Assembly: GCF_900102965.1 (NCBI RefSeq) | Contig: NZ_FNGM01000002.1 | Coordinates: 459,500 to 523,499 of the forward strand | DNA: 64,000 nt | Source of the DNA: Paenibacillus jilunlii | GTDB taxonomy: Bacteria > Bacillota > Bacilli > Paenibacillales > Paenibacillaceae | Direction: 5' to 3' | In this document: one piece after another, positions 28,251 to 39,824 of the stretch | Layout of the letters: every line of letters begins with the position of its first letter | Position numbering within the stretch: the first letter of the stretch is position 1 | Translations under genes and position numbers: made by a program | Notes under the pieces: generated by a model | Databases searched by the model: none | The model's input: only the letters and a program-made list of their open reading frames with translations | Told to the model about the DNA's origin: nothing

Positions 28251-28520
28251 TTACTGGTTCTCAAGCTCTTCTTTGCTGACAAGACTTGTCAAAGCGGTTA
28301 CAGCTTGATCCGCATCGGCGCCATCCGCGCTGATAAAAATCTCCGTGCCGGAACTGATCGCCAGGCTCATAATACCCATGATGCTTTTAGCGTTCACTTT
28401 TTTATCGTCTTTTTCCACGAAAATCTCCGACGAGAATTTGTTAGCTTCCTGCACGAACAATGCTGCCGGCCGAGCGTGAAGCCCCGTCTTCAACCGTACA
28501 ACTACCGGGTGCTTTGTCAT
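28251..28520 (-). CDS. HPr-family protein in the Crh position
   Basis: The 89-residue protein is clearly HPr/Crh (VRLKTGLHARPAALFVQEAN, KSIMGIMSLAISSGTE). By sequence around residues 17-60 and by its place after whiA it corresponds to Bacillus Crh. But position 15 is His (TGLHARPAA), where B. subtilis Crh has Gln, so the PTS phosphorylation site is present. Ser46 (AKSIMG), target of HprK encoded at 58703-59641, is also present. The start at 28520 has GGGGGT upstream. It could act in both PTS transfer and catabolite repression, or be the only HPr copy; this window cannot tell. Confidence 0.93.
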   Translation of the reverse strand: MTKHPVVVRLKTGLHARPAALFVQEANKFSSEIFVEKDDKKVNAKSIMGIMSLAISSGTEIFISADGADADQAVTALTSLVSKEELENQ

Positions 28521-28617
28521 GAAACGCTTACCCCCTATTTGAGATCTGCCCAAAAATTTCACATTAATTTTATAATATTATATCATTATAACCTCAACCA
28601 CACTAGAAAAAAAATAT

Positions 28618-29547
28618 TCAGCCCCCTCGGACCTTATCCGCCAGCTCGTCAATTTTGCGCAGACGGTGGTTTACCCCGGATTTACTGACCGTACCCTTCA
28701 GCATTTCGCCGACTTCCTTAAGGTTAATATCCGGGTGTGCCAGTCTGATCTCGGCTACCTCGCGCAGCTTATCCGGCAGACTTTCCAGTCCCACTTCACG
28801 CTGCAGCAGCTTGATATTCTCGATCTGCCGCACGGCCGCGCTGATGGTCTTGTTGAGGTTGGCCGTTTCGCAGTTGACGATCCGGTTAACGGAATTGCGC
28901 ATATCGCGCATAATCCGCACATCCTCGAACTTGAACAACGCTTGATGGGCGCCGATCAGACTCAGGAACTCGATAATCTTCTCGCCTTCCTTGATGTACA
29001 GAATGAAGCCCTTTTTACGCTCGATGCAGCGGGCATTCAGATGAAACTCACCCGCCAGCTCCACCAGAGCCTTGCAGTGCTCCTCATACATCGAAGCGAT
29101 CTCCAGATGGTAGGAAGATCCTTCCGGATTGTTGACCGACCCTCCAGCCATAAATGCCCCGCGCAGATAAGCGCGCTTGCAGCAGTTCTTGCCGATAATC
29201 TCCGGATCGATCCCATCGGTGAAGATGAAGCCCTCGGAGACGATCCGCAGGTCCTTAAGAATCTCCTGGACACGGCTTGGAATTCGGACAATATAAACGT
29301 TATTCTTCTTCAAACGCATTTTTTTACGCACGAGCAGCTCGATATGGACCTGGTAATATTTCTTAAGTAAAGAATATACCCGCCTTGCAATCGCGGCGTT
29401 CTCCGTCGAAATGTCGAGAACTACCTTTTTGCTTGAAAGCTGCACTGAACCGTTCATCCGGATCAGCGCGGACATCTCCGCTTTCTCGCAGCAAGGCTGG
29501 CTCTCCACCATCGTCAGCTCTTTTTTGGTAAGGGCCGCAAAAGACAA
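28618..29547 (-). CDS. whiA: DNA-binding protein WhiA
   Basis: The 309-residue protein has the WhiA layout: LAGLIDADG-like N-terminal domain ([21 protein letters not shown]) and a C-terminal helix-turn-helix ([22 protein letters not shown]). It is linked to sporulation in actinomycetes and to cell division and metabolism in Bacillus. I choose the TTG at 29547 ([11 protein letters not shown]), as in its relatives, with GAGGTGA six bases upstream; an ATG at 29565 lies before that site. Confidence 0.95.
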   Translation of the reverse strand: MSFAALTKKELTMVESQPCCEKAEMSALIRMNGSVQLSSKKVVLDISTENAAIARRVYSLLKKYYQVHIELLVRKKMRLKKNNVYIVRIPSRVQEILKDLRIVSEGFIFTDGIDPEIIGKNCCKRAYLRGAFMAGGSVNNPEGSSYHLEIASMYEEHCKALVELAGEFHLNARCIERKKGFILYIKEGEKIIEFLSLIGAHQALFKFEDVRIMRDMRNSVNRIVNCETANLNKTISAAVRQIENIKLLQREVGLESLPDKLREVAEIRLAHPDINLKEVGEMLKGTVSKSGVNHRLRKIDELADKVRGG

Positions 29548-29582
29548 GGGGCTCACCTCTTTCATGTTCCTAAAGAATAAAC

Positions 29583-30557
29583 TTATCTTGAAGTCCAGTC
29601 CTGCACAAGCTGGTAAATATGATGACTGAGCTTATCTGTATCATGCCTCAGATAGGTCTTGAATAATACCAGCTTGTCAGCAATAACCTTATACCCGTTG
29701 CCATCCACGATGTCACGGTCAAGCTGTACCGGACGGGCACCCTTTTCAGCATACTTGACCTGAACCTGTTCGGGTATCTCCCCGTCGTTCACGATCACAT
29801 AATCGAATAAATGCAATCCAACATGATCATAAACAGCTTGAAGGTGGTCACTGACGGTATAGTTGTCCGTTTCTCCGGGCTGGGTCATCACGTTGCAGAC
29901 AAAAATTTTGATCGCATCCGAGGCTACAATGGCCTCCGCCAGCTTAGGTACAAGCAGATTGGGCAGGATACTCGTATACAGGCTGCCCGGGCCGCACAGG
30001 ATGGCGTCGGCATTGCGGATCGCCTCCAAGGCCTCTGGCAGCGGCTCAACATCCTCCGGCTCCAGGAAGACCCGTCTGATGACACCGCGGGCTTCCGGAA
30101 TCTTGGACTCCCCAGTGATAATAGAGCCGTCGGCCATCTCGGCATGCAGCACTACAGCTTCACCAGCAGCAGGCAGCACCCGGCCGCGCACGGCGAATAA
30201 CCGGCTAAGCTCCCGGACTGCAGTAACGAAATCGCCGGAGATATCCGTAAGCGCCGCCAAAATAAGATTCCCCAGGCTGTGCCCGGCTAACCCTTCACCG
30301 CTGCTGAAACGGTATCTCATGATCTGGGCCATAAGCGGTTCTACATCAGCCATTGCTGTCAGTACATTGCGGATATCACCGGGGGGCGGCATTTGCAGTT
30401 CACTGCGCAGTATGCCGGAACTTCCCCCGTCATCCGCTACAGTTACTATCGCTGTAATATCAAGCGGCTTTTCCTTCAAACCGCGAAGCATAACAGACAA
30501 CCCCGTACCCCCGCCCATGACGACAATACGCGGACGCTGTCCTTGTTCTTCAGCCAC
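29583..30557 (-). CDS. yvcK: YvcK-type gluconeogenesis/morphogenesis factor
   Basis: The 324-residue protein has [38 protein letters not shown] and [12 protein letters not shown], which are typical of the YvcK/CofD-like family that binds UDP-sugars and is needed for growth on gluconeogenic carbon and for envelope shape in Bacillus. It starts with GTG, 17 bases after rapZ, and lies 35 bases before whiA. Confidence 0.95.
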   Translation of the reverse strand: MAEEQGQRPRIVVMGGGTGLSVMLRGLKEKPLDITAIVTVADDGGSSGILRSELQMPPPGDIRNVLTAMADVEPLMAQIMRYRFSSGEGLAGHSLGNLILAALTDISGDFVTAVRELSRLFAVRGRVLPAAGEAVVLHAEMADGSIITGESKIPEARGVIRRVFLEPEDVEPLPEALEAIRNADAILCGPGSLYTSILPNLLVPKLAEAIVASDAIKIFVCNVMTQPGETDNYTVSDHLQAVYDHVGLHLFDYVIVNDGEIPEQVQVKYAEKGARPVQLDRDIVDGNGYKVIADKLVLFKTYLRHDTDKLSHHIYQLVQDWTSR

Positions 30558-30574
30558 TATTGATCCCTTCTCTC

Positions 30575-31474
30575 TTAATGCCGGTCACGCTCGGAATCCC
30601 GGTGGCTGACTGCTACCGATTCCGTCTCGCTAACCCCCAGCATTTTGCCCAAATATTCGGAGATGGCCACAGAGCGGTGTTTGCCGCCTGTGCAGCCAAT
30701 GCCGATAATAATCTGGGACTTGCCTTCTTTCCGGTATTGCGGAATGAGGAAATGAAGCATATCCAGCAATTTAGTCAGAAATACCTGTGTTTCCGGCCAT
30801 TTCATGACATAATCATAAACCTCGCTGTCCTGGCCCGTCTTAGGCCGCAGCTGATCCACGTAATGCGGATTAGGCAAAAAGCGGACATCAAACACGAGGT
30901 CTGCGTCGATCGGAATCCCATATTTGAAGCCAAACGAGGTGATGTTGACGGAAAGCATGCTTTTGCCCAAATGGGAAAAGCGCGATACGATCCTTTCCTT
31001 CAGCTGAACCGGCTTCATGCTGCTGGTATCCAAACACAAGGTGGCTGAATTCTTCAGCTCCTCCAGCATTTGGCGTTCCAGACGGATGCCGTCAAGCGGC
31101 ATGCCTTTGGGTGCCAGCGGATGATGCCGCCGGCTCTCTTTGTAACGCTGTACCAGTACGGAATCCGTTGCATCCAGGAACAGAATTTCGAAGGCGATCG
31201 TAGATTCATCCTTGATATAGGCTAGCGATTCCGACAAAGCTGTGAAAAACTCTCTGCCGCGCAAATCGATAACCAGCGCTACCTTGGCGATTTTCCCCTT
31301 CGACTGCTCAATCAGCTCGGCGAATTTGGGAATCAGCACCGGCGGCAAATTATCCACACAGAAGAATCCAAGATCTTCCAGGCTCTGTACAGCAATTGTC
31401 TTGCCTGCACCTGACATGCCCGTAATAATAATCAGGGTGGCTCCACCGGGCGGTGATTGTTCCAATTCGGTCAT
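30575..31474 (-). CDS. rapZ: RapZ/YvcJ nucleotide-binding protein
   Basis: The 299-residue P-loop protein has Walker A GMSGAGKT (20-27 region), [29 protein letters not shown], and the C-terminal [14 protein letters not shown]. YvcJ in Bacillus hydrolyses GTP; RapZ in enterobacteria is an RNA-binding adaptor. The Bacillus-type role is less clear. It belongs to the conserved rapZ-yvcK-whiA cluster. Confidence 0.95.
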   Translation of the reverse strand: MTELEQSPPGGATLIIITGMSGAGKTIAVQSLEDLGFFCVDNLPPVLIPKFAELIEQSKGKIAKVALVIDLRGREFFTALSESLAYIKDESTIAFEILFLDATDSVLVQRYKESRRHHPLAPKGMPLDGIRLERQMLEELKNSATLCLDTSSMKPVQLKERIVSRFSHLGKSMLSVNITSFGFKYGIPIDADLVFDVRFLPNPHYVDQLRPKTGQDSEVYDYVMKWPETQVFLTKLLDMLHFLIPQYRKEGKSQIIIGIGCTGGKHRSVAISEYLGKMLGVSETESVAVSHRDSERDRH

Positions 31475-31520
31475 CGAAGCGCCCCCTCCCTATCCAAAGT
31501 ATATGAATAATTCCCGCTGC

Positions 31521-32471
31521 TTAAGAACGCAGCAAAAGACCTGCGGCACCAATAATACCCGCATCATTCCCCAGCTCGGCAGGCACGATGGTCACACCGG
31601 TCTGCAGTGGGGCCGGAGCCAGCTTGGCGAACACGCGGCGGACCTCGTCAAAGAGAATGTCTCCGGCTTTGGAGACACCGCCGCCAACGATAAACACTTC
31701 GGGATTCAGCACTGCTGCAACAGCAGCCATGGATTTGCCCAAATAGAAGGCAGCACGGTTCACAATCCGCAGAGCCACTTCGTCTCCGGCCTTCGCTGCA
31801 TCAAATACCTCTTTGGCTGCGATCTTCTCTACCACGGACAGCGAAGTGCGGTCGCCGCGGCTTACAGCATCTTTAGCCATGCGGATAATACCCGTAGCAG
31901 AGGAAACCGTTTCCAAGCAGCCCATATTGCCGCAGCCGCATTGAATAGCTTCCAGGTCAGGCACTACAGAAATATGCCCAAGCTCGCCTGCAAGTCCTGC
32001 AAACCCTTGATACACCTTGCCGTTAATAATGATCCCGCCGCCGACACCGGTGCCCAGCGTGTAGCACACACAGTTCTCCACACCGCGTCCTGCGCCGCTC
32101 CAGGCCTCGCCCAGTGCAGCCACATTGGCGTCATTGTCTATTTTGACTGGCTTGTTCAAACGACCTTCCAGAATGGACCGGATCGGCACATCTCTAAAAC
32201 CTATGTTAGGCGCAAGGATGATAATTCCTTCACGAATATTCGTAAACCCGGCCAGGCCCGCTCCTACACCGGCAAGCTGATCCCAAGAATACGGGGAGTC
32301 CTCCACAATCTGACGCACATACTTTTCGATATTATCGATGACGGCATCGACGCCATCCGCAGTCCCCGTAGGCCCCTCATAGGTATGCAGCAGGTTCCCT
32401 TCGGCATTGCAGATTCCAACCTTAATCGTGGTTCCACCTAAGTCAACGCCAACGTAGATACTTTCAGACAT
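31521..32471 (-). CDS. glcK: ROK-family glucokinase
   Basis: The 316-residue protein has the phosphate-binding VGVDLGGTTIKVG, the catalytic DNDANVAALGEAW, the ROK zinc-type motif GELGHISVVPDLEAIQCGCGNMGCLE (read in parts) and FIVGGGVSKAG. It phosphorylates glucose to glucose 6-phosphate. The start at 32471 has AAGGTGG upstream. It lies 46 bases before rapZ and may share its transcript. Confidence 0.95.
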   Translation of the reverse strand: MSESIYVGVDLGGTTIKVGICNAEGNLLHTYEGPTGTADGVDAVIDNIEKYVRQIVEDSPYSWDQLAGVGAGLAGFTNIREGIIILAPNIGFRDVPIRSILEGRLNKPVKIDNDANVAALGEAWSGAGRGVENCVCYTLGTGVGGGIIINGKVYQGFAGLAGELGHISVVPDLEAIQCGCGNMGCLETVSSATGIIRMAKDAVSRGDRTSLSVVEKIAAKEVFDAAKAGDEVALRIVNRAAFYLGKSMAAVAAVLNPEVFIVGGGVSKAGDILFDEVRRVFAKLAPAPLQTGVTIVPAELGNDAGIIGAAGLLLRS

Positions 32472-32597
32472 GTAACAAGCCACCTTTTTCTATGCTAAAA
32501 TAGTTAATCCTACGTACCCACTATAATAGAAGGTACCCCTGCGGTCAAGGAAAGGCGGCACACCCGGCTATATAAGGCGGCTGGTATTTTTTTATGC

Positions 32598-32644
32598 AAA
32601 AAGAAACGGCTTGACCGTCCTCCAAAAGAGGCAGCTTCCGTTTC
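32598..32644 (-). terminator. Terminator of the hemerythrin operon (GTCCTT-family hairpin)
   Basis: On the minus strand AAACGG pairs with CCGTTT and an inner CCTC with GAGG, followed by CTTTTTGC, just past the stop at 32666. The stem shares the ACGGC..CCGTCCT arrangement with hairpins at 12473 and 36155. Confidence 0.78.
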
Positions 32645-32665
32645 TCCAGATGTATGAAATTTACG

Positions 32666-33925
32666 CTATTCCGACAAAATCCGTTTTTGTCCCTCCAGTG
32701 CGCGGATCGGTGCGATATTCTGGGTGAATTCAAGCGTGCCCATGTATTGTCCCGCTTCATCACGGACAGCGAAATAACGGATGTAGATAAATTTATCTTT
32801 GATGGCAATCCAGAAATCCTCAGCATCCTTGCGGCCTGCCTTGAAATCCGCCAATAGCTTCTCTACCACATGCACGCTTTGCGGCGGATGGCAGTTCTGC
32901 ACGGTGCGTCCAATGACCGCCTTGGTGCGGGCAAAAATACGCTCTTTACCATGCGAGAAGTAGCGGACTACGTCATTTTCGTCAATAAACGTCAGGTCGA
33001 CCGGCAAATGGTTCAGCACCGTTTCCAGCTGATGCAGTGACAACAAGCCCGTCTCGAAGCGGATAAAGCCCTGAGGAGCCACTCCTCCCTCTTGCGCTGG
33101 CGCTGCGGCACCCTCCGGCTCTGCAACACGCTCAGGAATCCATTCGCGCTCCGGTGCAGCCAGGCAGAAGCCGATTTCATCGCTTTCGCGGGCGATTTTG
33201 ACCCATTCATCCTCAGTCAGCTTATCGAGCGCCATCGGCAGCAGGATATTCTCTTCTTTAAAGATCATTTCATTGACTTCCTGAATAATGTTCGCCAGCA
33301 GAGCACCAAGTTCCTCGGCCTCCCCGTTATAAGAACCAAGCGCGGCTTTTGCCTGCTTGATCATACTGCGGATACCATCATCCACTCCCCACATCACCTT
33401 GGTAGGCCCATAGATGCCGTACTTCTCAAGGTAGGGAAACAGCAGATTCTCTTTGCGGCTGTAGTGCTTGTCGAGATCGAGCAGCAGGCTCAGATCCTCC
33501 AGCAGCTTGAACTTCATCTCTTCCGTGCCGCTTCTTAGGAATTTATCAGTATGAAGCTGAAGGCGGAAGTTCACAAGACGTTCAATCTCGCGGTTCTCCA
33601 GCTTGAAGGTATGCACGGGATGCCCCGGCTGTTCCTCCGGTTTATTGGAACGGTGAATCTCCTGGATGGACCCTTTGAAAATGGCCGTGTGCACAGAGCA
33701 CAGTCGCTGCACCTCCTCTACAGGAATCCCCTCTTCTGTCATCAGTGAATGCTCCATGGCCGAGATTTCCGCGACTGTAACATCACCTACCGCTTCTGCA
33801 AAACGTGCTTTGACTTCCTCCACGCTTTTTCCGGCATGCAGCTCCTTGATTATTTCCCTAAGCATGGCTTGGCGGCGTGTCTGCTCGGGAACATCCACTT
33901 CCCGGTTATTAATCAGTTCGCTCAT
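32666..33925 (-). CDS. DUF438 / hemerythrin / PAS-domain protein
   Basis: The 419-residue protein has an N-terminal DUF438 part (REIIKELHAGKSVEEVKARF), a hemerythrin HHE-type helical region (LLDLDKHYSRKENLLFPYLEKYG, and later EENILLPMALDKL) with metal-binding His/Glu, and a C-terminal PAS-like domain (DLTFIDENDVVRYFSHGKERIF, GRTVQNCHPPQSVHVVEKLL). Such proteins sense or handle oxygen or nitric oxide. The ATG at 33925 has GAGGAGAG upstream, 13 bases after the DUF1858 gene. The upstream Fnr-like site suggests induction when oxygen is low. Confidence 0.9.
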   Translation of the reverse strand: MSELINNREVDVPEQTRRQAMLREIIKELHAGKSVEEVKARFAEAVGDVTVAEISAMEHSLMTEEGIPVEEVQRLCSVHTAIFKGSIQEIHRSNKPEEQPGHPVHTFKLENREIERLVNFRLQLHTDKFLRSGTEEMKFKLLEDLSLLLDLDKHYSRKENLLFPYLEKYGIYGPTKVMWGVDDGIRSMIKQAKAALGSYNGEAEELGALLANIIQEVNEMIFKEENILLPMALDKLTEDEWVKIARESDEIGFCLAAPEREWIPERVAEPEGAAAPAQEGGVAPQGFIRFETGLLSLHQLETVLNHLPVDLTFIDENDVVRYFSHGKERIFARTKAVIGRTVQNCHPPQSVHVVEKLLADFKAGRKDAEDFWIAIKDKFIYIRYFAVRDEAGQYMGTLEFTQNIAPIRALEGQKRILSE

Positions 33926-33938
33926 TGTATTCTCTCCT

Positions 33939-34166
33939 CTATTGAATAATCTCGAAGCCATGGCGCTGAAAAGCTTGCCGGACGGTTTCGCGATCCATTT
34001 TTTTCATTGTGATTCCTTTGGACAGGGTCATGAACCGGCCTGCCGTCTGCAGCATGCCTGGCTTGGTGATATCGCGGAACCCCAGCTCCACCATAATATC
34101 TACGACCTCCGGATAACGGCTGACCAGCTCAAATATGGACTCATCCATGTTAAGGCTTTTGCTCAT
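33939..34166 (-). CDS. DUF1858-domain protein
   Basis: The 75-residue protein (SLNMDESIFELVSRYPEVVDIMVELGF, read in parts) is a DUF1858 domain like the N-terminus of the iron-sulfur cluster repair protein ScdA. It is cotranscribed with the DUF438-hemerythrin gene, so the pair resembles a split di-iron repair protein. GGAGGAGAG precedes the ATG. Confidence 0.88.
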   Translation of the reverse strand: MSKSLNMDESIFELVSRYPEVVDIMVELGFRDITKPGMLQTAGRFMTLSKGITMKKMDRETVRQAFQRHGFEIIQ

Positions 34167-34221
34167 TGCGCTCTCCTCCTGCAGCTTAACCCCGGGCTAA
34201 TTGATAACCTTTCTCAACACC

Positions 34222-34265
34222 AGCTTAGCATAGGGTACAGGGAAGGATTGTGATTGCAATCACAA
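34222..34265 (-). promoter_or_regulatory. Fnr-type palindrome and promoter of the hemerythrin operon
   Basis: TTGTGATTGCAATCACAA (34248-34265) is a perfect palindrome of the Crp/Fnr form TGTGA-N6-TCACA. A -10-like TAAGCT (minus strand, 34222-34227) begins 29.5 bases from its centre, which places the box at about -41.5, the position of a class II activator site. Confidence 0.85.
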
Positions 34266-34333
34266 AATTACAAACTTAATTAAGCTGACAAACAATTGGT
34301 TTGCCACGTGGATACGGAATGAAACATCTATAG

Positions 34334-34379
34334 AAAAAAGCTGCCTCCTCCGCATGTTACAGCGTCGGAAACAGCCTCT
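34334..34379 (-). terminator. thiC terminator
   Basis: On the minus strand AGGCTG..TTCC..CGC pairs with GCG..GGA..CAGCT, followed by TTTTTTC. It lies 20 bases past the thiC stop. Confidence 0.75.
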
Positions 34380-34397
34380 CGGAACGGTTGTTGCAGG

Positions 34398-36113
<1,716 letters not shown>

Positions 36114-36154
36114 CTATGAGCAATGTGCAGATAAGATAATCACGCAGCAGGCAG

Positions 36155-36193
36155 AAACGGCTGCCCCGTCCTTGGATAAGGAAGGTACCGTTT
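36155..36193. repeat. Dispersed hairpin repeat (GTCCTT family), copy 3
   Basis: AAACGGC (36155-36161) can pair with CCGTTT (36188-36193), with CCGTCCTT and AAGGAAGG inside. It lies in the thiC leader between the riboswitch terminator and the start codon. Confidence 0.5.
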
Positions 36194-36248
36194 CAGCGAG
36201 AATTAAAAGGATAATTCATAGCACAAAGCCTATAAATTCTTATAATTC

Positions 36249-36276
36249 AAAAAGCCGCTCCACCTGGAGCGGCTTT
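36249..36276 (-). terminator. Riboswitch expression-platform terminator
   Basis: On the minus strand AAGCCGCTCC pairs with GGAGCGGCTT, followed by TTTTT. It lies 46 bases downstream of the TPP aptamer and 157 bases before thiC, so it is the likely off-switch. Confidence 0.88.
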
Positions 36277-36321
36277 ATTCAGGAACAGCCAAAAGAAGGC
36301 TGCGCTAAAAAAGGTCCGACT

Positions 36322-36413
36322 CCACTTTCCTACGCTGGTATGATCCAGATCAGGTTCAAGGGTCCGGGAATCACTTATCCCGTCTCAGCCTATTCAGGCT
36401 CCCCTAGTGGGTA
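36322..36413 (-). ncRNA. TPP riboswitch (THI element)
   Basis: The minus strand reads ACTAGGGGAGCC, GGCTGAGACGGG, ACCCTTGAACCTGATCTGG and CCAGCGTAGGAAAGT in order. These are the conserved parts of the thiamine-diphosphate aptamer. It stands upstream of thiC. Confidence 0.97.
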
Positions 36414-36489
36414 TCTTATCTAATTAAATACAATTTACATGGAGTGGTATTTTGTGTCAATAAAAAATTTTGCTGACTGAACGCCTCCG

Positions 36490-37443
36490 TTACTTATCCA
36501 GCGTTTCGCTCCAGTCATGCACCATCGAGCCTTCCAGATATTTCTCGGCATCCATGGCGGCCATGCAGCCGGTCCCGGCAGCCGAGATCGCCTGGCGGTA
36601 ACGGGTATCCTGCACATCGCCGCAAGCAAACACGCCCGGAATATTGGTTTCTGTGGTTCCCGGTTTCACCACGATATAGCCGTTGGCATCGGTAGTGATC
36701 TGGCCGCCCAGGAAGGCCGTGTTCGGTGTGTGGCCGATAGCGACAAATACGCCGTCCGCCTCCACAAGCTCTTCAGCTCCCGTCTCATTGTTGCGGACCT
36801 TCAGTCCCTTCACCCCGGTATCTCCGACAGCGACTTCTAGCGGGGTGCGGTTCAGTGCCCAGGCGACCTTGCTGTTCTCCCGCGCACGGTCCTGCATGAT
36901 CTTCGAAGCGCGCAGCTCCGGACGGCGGTGGACCAGGGTCACACTGGAAGCGAACCGCGTCAGGAAGCTTGCTTCCTCCATGGCGGAGTCGCCGCCGCCA
37001 ACCACTACAATCTTTTTGCCGCGGAAGAAGAACCCGTCGCAGGTTGCACAGGTGCTGACCCCGCGTCCGACATTATCCTGCTCTCCCGGGATGCCCAGGT
37101 ACCTCGCCGAAGCTCCGGTCGAAATAATTACGGACTCTGCTTCCAGCACACCCATGCCATCCACGGTTATCTTAAATGGGCGCTGCGAGAAGTCCACAGC
37201 TTCCACCCAGCCATTCTTAAATTGAGCCCCGAAGCGCTCTGCCTGCTTACGCATATTATCCATCAAATCCGGACCCAGGATGCCGTCAGGAAAACCAGGG
37301 AAGTTCTCTACCTCTGTCGTTGTAGTCAATTGTCCTCCCGGCTGCAAGCCTTCAATGACAAGGGGGCTGAGATTGGCACGTGCCAGGTAAATCGCGGCAG
37401 TCAGTCCTGCCGGGCCTGTTCCGATTACAATTGTTTTGTACAT
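36490..37443 (-). CDS. trxB: Thioredoxin reductase
   Basis: The 317-residue flavoprotein has the FAD motif [16 protein letters not shown], the redox CATCDGFFF, the NADPH motif [17 protein letters not shown] and the C-terminal [14 protein letters not shown]. It reduces thioredoxin with NADPH. It starts 19 bases after the yvcD-like gene, as in B. subtilis. Confidence 0.98.
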   Translation of the reverse strand: MYKTIVIGTGPAGLTAAIYLARANLSPLVIEGLQPGGQLTTTTEVENFPGFPDGILGPDLMDNMRKQAERFGAQFKNGWVEAVDFSQRPFKITVDGMGVLEAESVIISTGASARYLGIPGEQDNVGRGVSTCATCDGFFFRGKKIVVVGGGDSAMEEASFLTRFASSVTLVHRRPELRASKIMQDRARENSKVAWALNRTPLEVAVGDTGVKGLKVRNNETGAEELVEADGVFVAIGHTPNTAFLGGQITTDANGYIVVKPGTTETNIPGVFACGDVQDTRYRQAISAAGTGCMAAMDAEKYLEGSMVHDWSETLDK

Positions 37444-37462
37444 GAGTATATCCTCCTTAGGG

Positions 37463-39196
37463 TCAGATATTTTCCGTAAAAGGCGGCAAAATGTCCGCTG
37501 CCGCCCCGTCCTGCGGGAACCCGCATACTTGATGAATACGCCGCGCGTACCGGCTTACCATAGAGACCGAAACGCCGTAGCGCTGGGCAGCCTCACGATA
37601 GGTAAGCGGATGGCTATGCAGCTTGGCGGTCAAATATTCCAGAGCCGCACACCAGCCTTCAGTATGCCTAAACAAGGGAACATCCGGGTAGAGGCGGCTG
37701 ATGAACTGCTTCCAGAGAAGCTCGGCATCCTTCTTCAGCACGGCATCATATCGCCGTTCCATCACGGCAGCCGTATGATCAATAACCCGCTGCCAGTCCT
37801 CTTTCCATTCCGGTAGCCCTTTATGGCCTGGCACGCCCGGCTCTTGAACAGCCCTCTGGATGGTGCTCTCCTCCGGAGCGCCACCGATCAGGCGCTGCAG
37901 CCCGAGAAGTGCAGTCTCCTGCAGCGGCTCCTGCTCAGAAATCCCCTTCAGCACCTCGGACATTTCATCGTCCCCGATCCAGCGGAGCGCCTCTGTCACC
38001 TGAAGCTTCGTACTTGAATCACCGTAACGCAGCGCCCAGAAGAACGAAGCACGCAGCAGCGGATTATTCCGCACCTCTTCAGAGAAGCTGTCCATGTTGT
38101 TCTTCCACTGCTTGAGCTGTTCCTGAAAAGGCAGCTGATAATTATAGCTTACCGGAGGCAGCGGCCGGCCCTCGGCCTGGGCCAGCTGAAGCTGGGACAG
38201 GAAAAACTTCGGTACTACTGATTCCGGGTCCAGCTTAGCGGCCAGCTGCCAGCAGCGTACCGCCTCACTCACAAATCCGCTGTTGCTTGCCGCCGCTGCA
38301 CAGTAATGGTACAAGCTCGCATCGCCACCGACCTCTTCATCCTTCAGCAGGCGGCGGAAGTGCCCGTAGGCCGTTTTGTGCTTGCCCAGAATCCCCATCG
38401 TCGTAGCCATTTTGAATACATGCTCCTGGTGAAAAGGCACAGTGGCTTCCAGCATGCGCACCAGCCCATCCAGCTGTTCCCGATCGCCTGCATACTGCAG
38501 GAAAATAGCCATGTTGCACAATGCATGCAGGTTGCCCGGGTCCTGGGCGAGCACTTCGCCAAGGCATTCCTTGGCTTTGGCAAAGCGGCCCATATAGAAA
38601 TAGGCAAGAGCCAGATTGTTATGCGCCGCCAGAAAATCGGGGATGTTCTGTACAATTTCTTCCAGCAGCGCGACCGCTTGCGGAAACTTCCCTTCCTCGA
38701 GCAGGCTCCGGGCTCTGTCATGCTCCACGACACCTTCCCGGCTGCGGATCCGGACCAGCGGAGCCGGACGGTTCAGCTCATATTGCAGCAGTTCCATCAG
38801 CTCTTCGGACTCGGCAATGAACTCTCCGTTCGCATCTTCCTGAAGATAGGTGACCAGACTGCGCTCGGCCTCTTCAAAGCTTTCCATATTTGCATAGTTA
38901 TTAGCCATATAGAAGTGGCATTCCGTCATAGAGGGATCAATTTCCTCCAGAACATGGGTTAAGATGTCGTTGGATGCCTCATATTTCCCCATCTCGGATA
39001 ATATACCCGCCATATTGCAATGATTCACCGGGTTTTCCGGTTCATATTCAACAGCTTTGCGAAAATTCTTCAATGCCTTATCATATTGAAAGCGGTCCAA
39101 TGACCGTACGGCTCTTTCAAAGAAAAAATTGGCATCCAGAGTAACGGGAATCACGTTTCGATTCTCCACGTCATTCTCTGAAGTTCTCTCAATCAT
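37463..39196 (-). CDS. YvcD-like tetratricopeptide repeat protein
   Basis: The 577-residue protein has several TPR units ([91 protein letters not shown], each in parts) and a C-terminal helix-turn-helix-like stretch ([22 protein letters not shown]). Its place upstream of trxB matches yvcD of Bacillus. The ATG at 39196 has GGGAGGTG upstream; 28 earlier codons are rejected. The function is unknown; a regulatory or assembly role is inferred from TPR plus HTH. Confidence 0.88.
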   Translation of the reverse strand: MIERTSENDVENRNVIPVTLDANFFFERAVRSLDRFQYDKALKNFRKAVEYEPENPVNHCNMAGILSEMGKYEASNDILTHVLEEIDPSMTECHFYMANNYANMESFEEAERSLVTYLQEDANGEFIAESEELMELLQYELNRPAPLVRIRSREGVVEHDRARSLLEEGKFPQAVALLEEIVQNIPDFLAAHNNLALAYFYMGRFAKAKECLGEVLAQDPGNLHALCNMAIFLQYAGDREQLDGLVRMLEATVPFHQEHVFKMATTMGILGKHKTAYGHFRRLLKDEEVGGDASLYHYCAAAASNSGFVSEAVRCWQLAAKLDPESVVPKFFLSQLQLAQAEGRPLPPVSYNYQLPFQEQLKQWKNNMDSFSEEVRNNPLLRASFFWALRYGDSSTKLQVTEALRWIGDDEMSEVLKGISEQEPLQETALLGLQRLIGGAPEESTIQRAVQEPGVPGHKGLPEWKEDWQRVIDHTAAVMERRYDAVLKKDAELLWKQFISRLYPDVPLFRHTEGWCAALEYLTAKLHSHPLTYREAAQRYGVSVSMVSRYARRIHQVCGFPQDGAAADILPPFTENI

Positions 39197-39452
39197 GGAA
39201 GCAAGGCACCTCCCTTTGTAAGCTTCCTTATCCTCACGAAAAATAGGAGAGCGGCGGCAAATCTCTGCCCTGGCTCCCATTTAAGTGCCGTCGATACCAT
39301 TTATGGTCCGACTGTCTCCACACAGTATACCACAGGTGACAGGGGGATTCTCAAGCTCGGAAGGGAGTCTCCAGGAGGTAAAAGCTTGAAAAAGCCATCT
39401 CTGCCCACCCGGCACGATAGATTCACCCGCCCGCTTTTTGTCTTTTCAGAAC

Positions 39453-39475
39453 AAAACGGATACGCCGTCCTTGTC
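39453..39475. repeat. Partial copy of the GTCCTT-family hairpin
   Basis: AAAACGGATACGCCGTCCTT matches the left half of the copies at 12473 and 36155 but lacks the closing arm. As at 12473, it sits directly before the long repeat. Confidence 0.4.
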
Positions 39476-39480
39476 TGAAT

Positions 39481-39722
39481 AGATTTCAGCTTAGCGTTGC
39501 CAGGAGAACTTTTTGAATTCTTCGGGAATTTCAAGTGGAAAAAAGTTAACTAATTCTGCTGGTTTGGCTCCTAACAGAGTAATATCGCCTAATTAAGCTT
39601 CCTTTTTCCACTTCATTCTTACAATTGTTGATTGGTGGGAGAAATAAGTTCCCTTTTTCCAACTAGCACGGCTCACCTGCTTTTTCGCAAGCGCCAGTTG
39701 GAAAAAGGCAATCGAATCCGGC
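39481..39722. repeat. Dispersed intergenic repeat, copy B (GGAAAAAGG arms)
   Basis: This stretch aligns with 12513-12806. GTGGAAAAAAG (39535) and GTTGGAAAAAGG (39697) face CCTTTTTCCAC (39601) and CCCTTTTTCCAAC (39651), so it can fold. No gene lies in 39197-39843 apart from this repeat, the DnaA-type boxes and the prs terminator. Confidence 0.75.
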
Positions 39723-39765
39723 TAATTTCCACCCGTTTGAGTGAATTCGCTGAATTCGCACATAC

Positions 39766-39797
39766 TTATCCCCAACTTTATACACACTTTATCCACA
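39766..39797 (+). promoter_or_regulatory. Two DnaA-box-like 9-mers
   Basis: TTATCCCCA (39766-39774) and the consensus TTATCCACA (39789-39797) lie 23 bases apart in the same orientation. They may bind DnaA, but two sites may also occur by chance in AT-rich DNA. Confidence 0.4.
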
Positions 39798-39824
39798 ATA
39801 AAGAGAAATCATAATTTCCTAAAC

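Noticed and set aside
39766..39797. Chromosome replication origin
   Set aside because: Only two boxes, no DnaA gene and no AT-rich unwinding region arranged as at oriC.
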